Source: Batillaria attramentaria (taxonomy: Eukaryota; Mollusca; Gastropoda; Batillariidae). Taken from it: 64,000 nucleotides of DNA. Within the stretch, counting starts at the first letter, position 1, and each line of letters opens with the position of its first letter. The notes under the pieces are model-generated. The model was not told the origin of the DNA and did not search any database. It was given only the letters and a program-made list of their open reading frames with translations. Made by a program: the position numbers and the translations under genes. The stretch spans positions 295,001 through 359,000 of the forward strand of contig JACVVK020000321.1 of the NCBI GenBank assembly GCA_018292915.2. The letters are read 5' to 3'. Positions 55,595 through 64,000 of this stretch are shown here, in pieces.

Positions 55595-56214
55595 GGGGTG
55601 TAGTCAAAATGGGCGCCAGTGTTTCCGGTGGTACTTCGCTTTAAAAGTTTCTACGATGATTGATCTCACGTAAAACCATGTTTGAAACACCATGCACACA
55701 TCGTTGCGTTGCAGTGACGCTTTAGTCAAAGTCGTCTGGACCCGTATGTAAAACTCGAGGTTAATTTAACCCACGGCTACGGGCCTAAGCCAGACTAGGA
55801 CAAAAGAAACCCCAAAACAAAATTAAATAAAAAAGGAAAGCGAGGAAAGAAAGTCAAAAATCCTTCTATAACGGCATAGGCACCTTGTTGGAATGGACCC
55901 GCTTCCTGATTTAAAACAACACTGAACAGAAAATTTTACCCTAGAGCTAGTTTAGTTCGAGGTTAGACTCTAACCCGGGGCTAAAAGCCCTAACCTCGAC
56001 TATTACATACGGGCCCAGGTTGCTAAACGGCCTCTTTCTCAGTTTCACGGCGACAAACCAAAGTCCGCTCGGAATAAAAAAAATAAAATCAGTGCTACTC
56101 AAATTTGAAAGGGGTAACACTCGGTTCTACTGCTGGGGAACAGTCTGTCTTGGCGGTGCTAGTTTTGAAGCGGAGTAGCACTGGAAACACTCTCGCTCGT
56201 TTTGACTACACCCC
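55595..56214. mobile_element. TIR element with ~40-bp inverted ends, hosting MITE copy 3
   Basis: The left end GGGGTGTAGTCAAAATGGGC and the right end (reverse complement GGGGTGTAGTCAAAACGAGC) pair over about 40 bp, including AGTGTTTCC.GTG.TACT. Without the nested MITE the element is about 340 bp and non-coding. Related flanking sequence (TTTCC.GTTAGGA, CTGAGTGT.TATAC) lies on both sides. Confidence 0.75.
55736..56018. mobile_element. MITE copy 3, nested
   Basis: Best-preserved ends: CTGGACCCGTATGTAAAAC and (reverse) CTGGGCCCGTATGTAATAG. Inserted inside the TIR element at 55595-56214. Confidence 0.88.
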
Positions 56215-56914
56215 GTGTCCTCTGTGTCAAGTTTTCCCGTTAGGAAACTGGGACTGAGTGTATACAGTCACGCAGCGACCAACCCTCGAACGAAGTGTTT
56301 GTGGAAGGTGGGGTGGGTGGCGTGAGAGCGGCCGTCAGTGTCGAGCACTGGTCAGATTTGTCTTTGGGTGCTGGCCGTTGGGTGACCACATTCCCGTCAT
56401 GTCTCGGAGATTAACCTGTGCCTACACAAACACAAAATGAGGCTTAGTGATTCATTAATCTACAGCGATAATTAATTACTAAGGACCCTGACACTGGCTT
56501 TAGGGCGTGGTGATGATGTTGTGAAACACGCAATACTCGAATTGTGTGTCAAAAAAAAAAAAAATCTGTCGGCAAAGCAAACAAAAACAGCAGCAGTGTA
56601 TAAACAGGATACGTAAGCTGCAGTCAGGCAAACTAGACTCTACCAGTTAATTAACCAACCAACCAACCGATCGACTGACCAAAAAGCATATACATGTACT
56701 AAATCAGTTAGTGCCGCTGTCCTTACCCTTCTACAATCTGAATTTCCTCTCGAGAACATTGATGAAACAAGGACTTAGTTCCGCTCACGAAATTGGGGCC
56801 ATTTCAGTTCTGTTTCATGCAAACATCGTGTCAGCCGAGGCTCGTGGTAATATTTTGCCCTAAGTTTGTCCAATAAAGGGAACGCAAAACTAATGTCAGT
56901 GTCTTTCTTGGCAT

Positions 56915-57207
56915 TTTATTGCCTCTTAATCTCACTCTGCAAAGACAATGCCACTCGATACGCGTAACATATGCTTACTGTCAAGCCGTTTGCACTTGTC
57001 TTCTGTTGACTTTGGCAAACTTCCAAATAATCTGGCGCAATCGGAATTCACTGAGTTCTTCTCAGTGATAAATTTCTCGTTCCCTCTATGTTGTATAAAG
57101 TTTGCACGTGCCGGTTGTTCTACTTCAGGATTATTTACGTTACCACCGTAAGCCAAGAGCTGTGTCCTTCTCCCGCCTTGGGAGACATTGTGCTCTTCTA
57201 TCTTCAT
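56915..57207 (-). other. Candidate minus-strand terminal exon with poly(A) signal
   Basis: On the minus strand a good acceptor (TCTTTTTAGCAG) is followed by a 91-codon frame (57207-56932) beginning ATGAAGATAGAAGAG. An AATAAA (complement at 56915-56920) lies 11 nt beyond the stop. The protein has no recognised domain and no upstream partner exon was found. Could be the 3' end of a non-coding or transposon-derived transcript, or chance. Confidence 0.25.
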
Positions 57208-57399
57208 CTGCTAAAAAGACCTAAGCGGCGTGCGTTTGATAATACTTACGCCCTTTTGCCATTTAATGATGGAGGTTCCCTGCTACGCAACGTTCGGGAA
57301 TTAGTTAGCGAAGGGGTCAGGTTTGAGCCATGGTTTACTGCCGGCTGTCGTTTGGTTTCTTGACGACCTGCTCCGGCCGCCGCGATGTAAGGGTTGTTA

Positions 57400-57490
57400 A
57401 TATCAAAGACGGGGTAACGAGGAAAAGGCCAGCAGAATTGTTTTGTTCCCAGACAGGAACTGAACTCACGACCAAAAACTGACGGTCCAC
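57400..57490 (-). repeat. Degenerate SINE family 1 fragment
   Basis: ATATCAAAGACGGGGTAACG and GAACTGAACTCACGACC match the family 1 body and head with many changes. The target duplication is not visible. Confidence 0.5.
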
Positions 57491-58012
57491 CGTCGCTACC
57501 AGCTTGGCAGTTTCGATGTAGCCTAAGGTTGTCGTCTGGACGGAAGGAGCATAGTCCCGGTGACCCTCAGGTAGTGGAGTCCACGAACGCGCGTGGGTAG
57601 CCCTGACTAGAAGGAGCAGGGACCTTGTGCGTGGAGAGAGACCACAGGACGAAAGTCCGAGACTCGCTTGACAGGACGCGGGTACTAACAGATTAGTACT
57701 AAGGCAGGTCCGCGACTATTTCTGGGACTACACGGTAATACACGCTGGCTATCTGATAGTCCCAACGTAACAAGTCTGACTGACTACGGACAAGTCTCAG
57801 ACTAGCCCTAGTCTGTTTTCATGTATCAGACGGTTCGATTTCGCACAGCGAGAGTTAGAAACGTTTGTTTTATTATGTTCCTTTAATTGGCAGTTTAGTT
57901 GACAGTTTTAATCGTAGGATAATCTTGAATACTGTGTGAATGTGTCTTCGTTTCCGTGTTGTTGCGAGAGAAAATGAAGAGCTACTGCTCAACGATATAG
58001 CTCCAGGTTGGA

Positions 58013-58230
58013 GGGTGGGTGGGTGTTTGAGGGTTTAAACGTCTTTTTCCACCACATAAAGGTGATATCAAAGAAGGCACAACGAGAAAAAAAATGAAGA
58101 AAAAGAAGAAAAAAAAAACAAACAAAAAAGGCCAGCACAAATAATTTAATTTTGTGGTCCCAGCCGGGATTCGAACTCAAGACCCGAGCATTGGAAGTCC
58201 ACCGCTCTACTGGTCGGCTATCCCGGCTCA
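58013..58230 (-). mobile_element. tRNA-derived SINE, family 1, with A-rich expansion
   Basis: Minus-strand head at the high end (AGCCGGGATAGCCGACCAG, B-box GTTCGAATCCC). The (CCCA)n tail is at the low end, and an expanded A/G-rich tract sits inside the body. The target duplication is not clear. Confidence 0.75.
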
Positions 58231-58239
58231 CCGCGCCCG

Positions 58240-61200
58240 GATGGAAATATCACTGAATCACAGTAAGTAGATTGGTGTGCGCAGCCCTATTACCAAGGGT
58301 GTGCCCTTCACACTGCAGCACGTGCACCAGCACAGTAATTACATCAAGGGCCTCTTTTTTACCCTATGCTGGAAGTTAGTTGTTTTGTTTCCCCCTCATG
58401 TTGGTGTTGGGTTATTAGGGCTGAACACGTGATCAGTGCCGCTTGTCTCGTGACACAAGAGGCAGTGGGTGGGGACGGATACTGTTGCGGGGCGGAGGGG
58501 GCGGGGGGAGGGAGGCACAGTAACGAGTTCACGAGGGGATAGTTCACGTGTTTCTGTGTAACCACAAGCATATTACAAACATAATAGGATTGTGACTTCA
58601 TTAACGAAATGCTCTTAGTGGCGTTTGAACGGTTAGCCTGCAAGTCTGACTGACCCCAAGGTGATTACAGGTGGGACGATTGGGCGGATGTTTTCCCCAG
58701 TCAATCTTCTCAGTCGAGTCACTTCATGTACAGACTCGACTTTCGTGGCTTTATTGGTTCACCCTCGTGCACTGACAGCGGCGCGCACGTGCGGTGGCGG
58801 CCTAAGAGTGAGTGTCAAATTGAAGGTGTTAGTTTCTTGAAATTTCCAAAAAGAGGTGACGGCTTGAAAAGATGAGACGGGAGACACTGTCAAGACGTGC
58901 TTTACCCTGATGCAATAGCAGTTTTCCGAAAGGGGCTGAAGTAAACAGCTACCTTGTACCAAATCATTTGTTTTGCTTTTTTGGGGTCAAAAGCGTAGCT
59001 AGCAATATTCATGTAACGTTTCTGGTCCAGAATTTTCAGGTTTGATTCCGGCTATAACCCGACGTTTAGCACTTAATCACAGTATTTTATGCTGGAATCT
59101 TGTTTACTCTGTATGTTGTTAGTTTTTTGTTTTTGTTGATTTGGGGGTGGGGGTGGGGGGGGTGTTTGTTTGTTGGGGGGGGGGGGGGGGATAAAATGGA
59201 TGGATGGTAAGGGGGTATATGTTTTCCTCACAGTTTTCCAGGCAGTCGAGTATATTGCGTAAACCTGTTCGTGAAATGTTACAGACAGCTCAGAATATAA
59301 CATGCCTGTCTAAGGATTTATAGACCCTCAGCTGTCCATCAGTCTATCACGCCTGCCGTGTGTGTCCCCTCACCCGGTAAGGTCGTCCTGTCTCATCTGT
59401 GGGGGGGGGGGGGGGGGGGGGCTTGGGCCCTTGGGGGGGTGGTGGTGTCTTGTCTTGCCTTGGACAAGGAACGAGGCCGGTTAACGGAGACATTACTGAC
59501 CCACGGGGATGCGTGGAAGGGGGCTGGAAAGGGGGGGGATGAAGAGCGGTGGTAAGGTTCCCCATGTCAACCGGCCTGTCTGATGAGATGCTTGAGACAG
59601 CTCACCTCTGCATGCCTGCCATTGACACAGCCGGTTTCCAGCCCAAGGGCTTTCTAAGGTTGAAGCTTTAAATAATCTTCCTTTACAGCTGTTGCTGCCT
59701 TGTGGTGGTTGCATTGTGTTACTGACACGAGTTACAGTCACATCCTGGCTGTGCCGCAGTTCGGACAATACTGCAGCACGCAGCGGAAGGTGCGCTGTCT
59801 AATCTTTGAACTTGCCATCGTTGCACAGTCCTGTCAGTTCCGGATACCAAGTCAGTGTAGACCTACTAAGCCAAACTCACTTCTCTTTGGTGTTCTGCGG
59901 CAAGATGAGCACAGCTGGGGTAAGGAGTATCATCATTCGGGACAAGTTTTAAGAAAGTGATAATTTACTCAATACCTTGGGGATGTGCAGCCTATGCATC
60001 TGCGACTTCGCGTTCTTGAAGTGTGTCTTGAACTGAAGTGAAATGGATCCTCAATGCTGTGTGATAGGTATTAGTCCAGATTATATTGTTTTTCAGTTGC
60101 AGTTCACTAAGCCTACAGGTTTGGTCGTGGCGGCTTTGACAGACTCAAGATGTTTGTGTCCTTGTAAAGATGATTTCGTCTGTTGGCAATGAGAGACGCA
60201 ACCAGATCCCTTTGTTGTAGGAAACCGGACAACCACAAATGCAACCTCACGATTAAGATTTTTTATTTCATGCTGCTTTAGTTTTAATACTGTTATATCA
60301 CATGGACCGTTGCAAGATGCACCCCAGCGGAATACAGACCTTCAAACATACGTTGAAAGGTGTGTGGTTTGAGTGAAGCCTTAGTGAAGTGAAGTTTCCG
60401 TAGCTGTATATTTGTTGGTTGCGTTTTGCGGGAAGTCCGTCGCTTTCGTCCAGACAACAAGCATTTTGTTTGTTTATTATCAGTATTAGTATTCAGTTAG
60501 AATGTCAGTAGTATAGTTCATGGTCGCCTCTCGGCGTTTAACTGACTTTATGATTGAATAGGTTGATGAGTACAGACTAACTTCCTGTAGTATAGGGGTA
60601 CATGTATTGATGCTGACGTCAGTTATGATTAACTTGAGTATTGATGAGTAAAGACTAACTTTCTATAGGGTTATTGGTGACTAAGAAATGCTTTTACTTT
60701 TAGTTCAGATGTATTTGGTAAAGTCTGGTAAAGGACGATCACAAGCGCTGTCCTTGATGGTATGTGCGTTATACTGACAATTTTGATTTATTCGTGAACC
60801 ATGTCAGTCGAGCATTTGTTCCGAACCAGTCACTCACTGTGGAGAAAAAGGAGCCTTGAGATGTCAAGAGACAAATTTCAATTATTTGGAAAAGATTCTC
60901 AGTATAAGACAAAGGCGCATTCTCTTGTTTCACCGTTACGAAACGAATTGTTGTGTAACCCGCCTGGGGGTACCCTTCTCCAGTTCTGTGTGGGAAAGAT
61001 GGCGCCCCTTGATACACAAAGAGCGTCGAATTTCATGTCTTGTCGTGTCTGCTGGGGTTTGTGTAACCGAAATCCTTACAGTGTCACTCACTCCGTATTT
61101 CGAGCAAGTCAGTGGTTGGGTTTTGTTCGTCCAGGCAAATCAGTCACCGTCTTGACTTGAAGTTCTCGGGGATCAGGCTTAGTATTTGCGTTATTGTGTC

Positions 61201-63330
61201 AGAGAGTCTATTTGTGTTATTGTGTCAGAAGAGAGGGGGTAGAAGGGGAGGGGAGGGGGTGGGCTCGAACAAGACTTATAGTCAGAGAGGACTGTCAGTT
61301 CCTTCAGTTCATGTCAGATCTGGTGACGACTGGGCATAGACAGACAGTCGTCAGCTCGACGAGTTTAGCTGGGACCTCAGTTTTCACCAGTTGACTTACA
61401 GCACTGAGCATCTTCCTCAGGTTTGCCTAGCTAGCTTTTTTCCCCGCGTACATCATTTCATGAAAATCTGCCTTGATCGTCGTTACCACGTTTATACAGG
61501 TATTGTCGGGAAGAAAATGACGCTAGAAATGTTTAGTTATTTGCATACTGGCCTTCAGCTTCGGCTTAAAAACAGAAAAATGCAGTGCCGCAGATATTTC
61601 ATCAGTAAAACCCACTGGATAGAAAGACGGCCTTGACTATGTTCACCGACTTGCACGGACCTTCCTGTGCCGAATCAGTACTACAGCCTTCCTCCATTAA
61701 CCATCTTTTCTATGAAGCTAGTATACAATGAAGGCGTACAATGGCATAGAATCAACCGTCATAGATTTCAGTTTTCACACTGAATGATCCGACCATCGAC
61801 TGAGCATACTCGTAGCATTGAGCTGACGTCGGGAGCGTTTTTTTTATTCAGTCATTTTTTTTTTTTTTTTTTGGTCAGTCAAGCCAGGCACTCGAAATAC
61901 CCTTTGAGAGTCGTTCCCGCTTCCTTTCTTCAGTGTAGGATTTCAATAACATTGTGGACGTAGGTCGTGACAAGTGCTTGTTCTTTTTACGGCGAATAAT
62001 AAAATGTTGGCATAGTTGTGGGGCAGTGTATAAGCCTGCATCAGCTGGTATCCATTCCTTTGCAAATTTTTGGACAGTGACACCTGCTTGCTTGATACCT
62101 TCTCCTTTCAGGCTGTCCCAGATTTGAAATTTAAAACCAACAAAGCCCGCTAGGTCTGGTTTCGTGGCTTGCCTTTTTTTCTATTCAGCAGCGCCGGGAG
62201 ACCACTTGATCTTTTTATGTTCTCGAAGCTTCGTTTGCCCATAGAACCTCTCAATTCTTTACCATCATCCTCATTTTCACCCAGCTCCCCGGACGCAGCA
62301 AAGCTGGGAGAGTCTGTTTAAGAAGAAGAATTGTGTCGTGTTTTATGCGCGCTTTTTCAACCCGGATTGCAAGTGTCGGTGCGTATAGAGGGACCCAGCC
62401 GTTCACTGACATACCTCGCTGAATTCTTGAGACACGTACGTTTTGTTTGCGACGTGCCGAAGTTTTTGTGGGACGGGTTAGACCGTAGCAGGACCCCATC
62501 GTAGTAGAAGGATTTTTTTTTTCTTCTTTGTAAACAGGATTTAGGCAAAGGTGCGGTGCCTGTTACGCTAGGTTCAGACTATTTACAAAAAAAAAAAAAA
62601 AAAAAATGTCACGGACCGGTATAGCATTTTTGTGTGAGTACAGCATACTTTACGGATAGTATTGCTCTCATCTTTGCCGCGGTCACAGTGTTGTCTGGTT
62701 GACGGTAACCGTCACATTACTGATCGTTTCTGGATTCTTCAGTCGTTTGTTGTGGAATTTAGGTAGGTTTTTTTATTTTTTATTTCTCTTTTCCGTCAGT
62801 GACTCGCATCACTGAGTCGACGCCGAGGAGAGAGATAGATAGATAGACTGAGAGGTACACGCATAATCGGTAGCATGAAGACTGCATGTGCTTTCAGTTC
62901 TAAAAAGCAGCTTCAACTTCCTGTTTAGTCCTCCCAGCTAATCGGCTTAGAGCACTCAGATTGACTAAGCTGCGGTGTACGGTTAGGCCGAGTCTGTATT
63001 ATATGAGGCTGAATGTATTAGCAGCCATATGAGGTAGCGAACTTAGAACTGAAAGAAGCTATTTAACCACCAGCCGTTGTGCGTCAAGGAAGGCGAGGCA
63101 AGGGTACAAAGCAAGCCTAGTAATCGAAAGCACGATACATCATTATACTGGTTTGGATTTTCCTCTCTGTCAACAATTCAGCCCGAAAACTCTATCTCAG
63201 ACTTCAGACAACATGCGTGCTATCCCAAATACCCGTGAAGCACGTGATTTTTCGGGCTGAATTGTAGACTGTTCTGGTTGACAAAAAGATTAGGCAATTA
63301 GACACGTATATGGCTGACATTCATTTCTTG
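58240..63330. other. Gene-poor region upstream of the last gene
   Basis: G-runs at 59175-59190 and 59401-59421, T- and A-runs near 61860 and 62590, and a small direct duplication near 60560-60660. An inverted repeat pairs CAATTCAGCCCGAAAA at 63174-63189 with its complement at 63249-63264. No coding exon is supported; 5' UTR exons of the gene beginning at 63386 could lie here unseen. Confidence 0.5.
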
Positions 63331-63385
63331 CCTGTTGCAGATCAGTTACTAAGTTGCTGACAACCTCTAAGAGAACGGTTGAACA

Positions 63386-63555
63386 ATGGAAGCCCTGTCT
63401 ACAGTACTAAGAAATTCGTTTAGGAGAACAGCTTCAGCACCCACGTTGGGAACCCACACAGCGACCGACACCAACAACAACGACGGCAGCATGAACAAGA
63501 AGAAGAGTAACAGTACTTGCGACATTTGTGGGAAAAAACTTATGAAACTAGCCAG
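63386..63555 (+). CDS. First coding exon of an unidentified gene (partial, runs off window)
   Basis: The exon starts after a strong acceptor (CCTGTTGCAG, first base 63341). It has 45 nt of 5' UTR, an ATG at 63386, and ends at donor GCCAG|GTATGT (last base 63555), leaving phase 2. The 56 codons begin MEALSTVLRNSFRRTASAPT, are Asn/Lys-rich in the middle and end with TCDICGKKLMKLA. The CxxC could open a zinc-binding module completed by the next exon. RTASAP fits an R-x-x-S-x-P 14-3-3-type site. I do not recognise the family. Confidence 0.6.
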
Positions 63556-63759
63556 GTATGTGCTCGATTTGCCCCCTCCCCCCAAAAAAAACAAAAACAA
63601 ACATACAAACAAAACAACAAAAAACAAAAACAAAAGGCAGTTCATTATCCATAGTCTTGAATTTTGATGAGAATTCAAGTGTTGAAACTCTCTCTCTTGC
63701 ATTAGCATAAATTTGTAATGTATGCTTTGAACCATGACAAAATCGCTGAAGTTACTGTG

Positions 63760-63928
63760 TATATGTTACAGTCAAAGCTGGAAATTAGTCATTCTCCGGG
63801 AATGCCTGAAAGTTCAGTCATTCCCTAGAAATTCCAATGCCCGATCAAAACAGGAATTTCTTGGGAATGACTGAAATTTCAGGCATTCCTGGAGAATGAC
63901 TAATTTCCAGCTTTGACTGTAACATATA
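63760..63928. mobile_element. Foldback MITE, nearly perfect palindrome
   Basis: TATATGTTACAGTCAAAGC at the left is exactly complementary to the right end. Arms of about 75 nt match with few changes around a short loop (about 63838-63855). The ends can be read as TA-flanked CAGTCAAAGCTGG, as in Tc1/mariner-type MITEs. It lies in the intron after the partial exon. Confidence 0.75.
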
Positions 63929-64000
63929 TGTCTAGGTGTGATTACAACTGTGAGTGTGCCATTGCATGAAAAGTTTGTCTGCTGATGCACTACCATAAAA

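Noticed and set aside
57600..57680. GGACGAAAGTCC segment considered as a hammerhead end
   Set aside because: No CTGANGA core at the right spacing upstream.

Overview
The window is animal nuclear DNA. Genes are split into short exons by long, repeat-filled introns with GT-AG (and one GC-AG) splice sites. tRNA-derived SINEs, MITEs, a non-LTR retrotransposon, long (CA)n/(GA)n tracts and poly(dG)/poly(dC) runs are abundant. The proteins and the repeat landscape fit a lophotrochozoan, most likely a gastropod mollusc; this is inferred from style, not from a database match.

Layout. (1) 1-2300: AT-rich ~80-bp minisatellite, a SINE and T/G-rich simple sequence. (2) 2320-9865, minus strand: a complete 7-exon GT8 glycosyltransferase of the glucoside xylosyltransferase (GXYLT) type, with a long 3' UTR. 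(3) About 12.6-22.3 kb, plus strand: a complete tetraspanin with seven coding exons (257 aa), preceded by two possible non-coding first exons. (4) 22.4-25.4 kb: intergenic, holding a foldback element with hammerhead-like cores and a SINE. (5) 25.4-42.5 kb, plus strand: a cathepsin D-type lysosomal aspartic protease. It has eight common exons and two tandemly duplicated, apparently alternative terminal exons giving 425-aa or 401-aa products. Its introns carry a 3.3-kb non-LTR element with an intact 1002-codon ORF, two hAT-type elements with 8-bp target duplications, and a satellite with nuclear-receptor half-site motifs. (6) 42.5-63.3 kb: no convincing protein gene; SINEs, three copies of one MITE, a nested TIR element and extensive simple repeats. 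(7) 63341-63555: first coding exon of an unidentified plus-strand gene leaving the window.

The three complete genes have no evident shared pathway: one is a secretory-pathway O-glycan enzyme (by family knowledge, xylose on O-glucosylated EGF repeats such as those of Notch), one a membrane organiser, one a lysosomal protease. The cathepsin D promoter has clustered MiT/TFE-type E-boxes plus a TATA-like box, consistent with lysosomal-gene control.

The most noteworthy signals are the duplicated cathepsin D terminal exon, whose proximal splice acceptor is the last unit of a minisatellite; the very young LINE with a possible HDV-like ribozyme at its 5' end; the inverted pair of hammerhead-like cores; and the GC-AG intron in the GXYLT gene placed next to a CA repeat.
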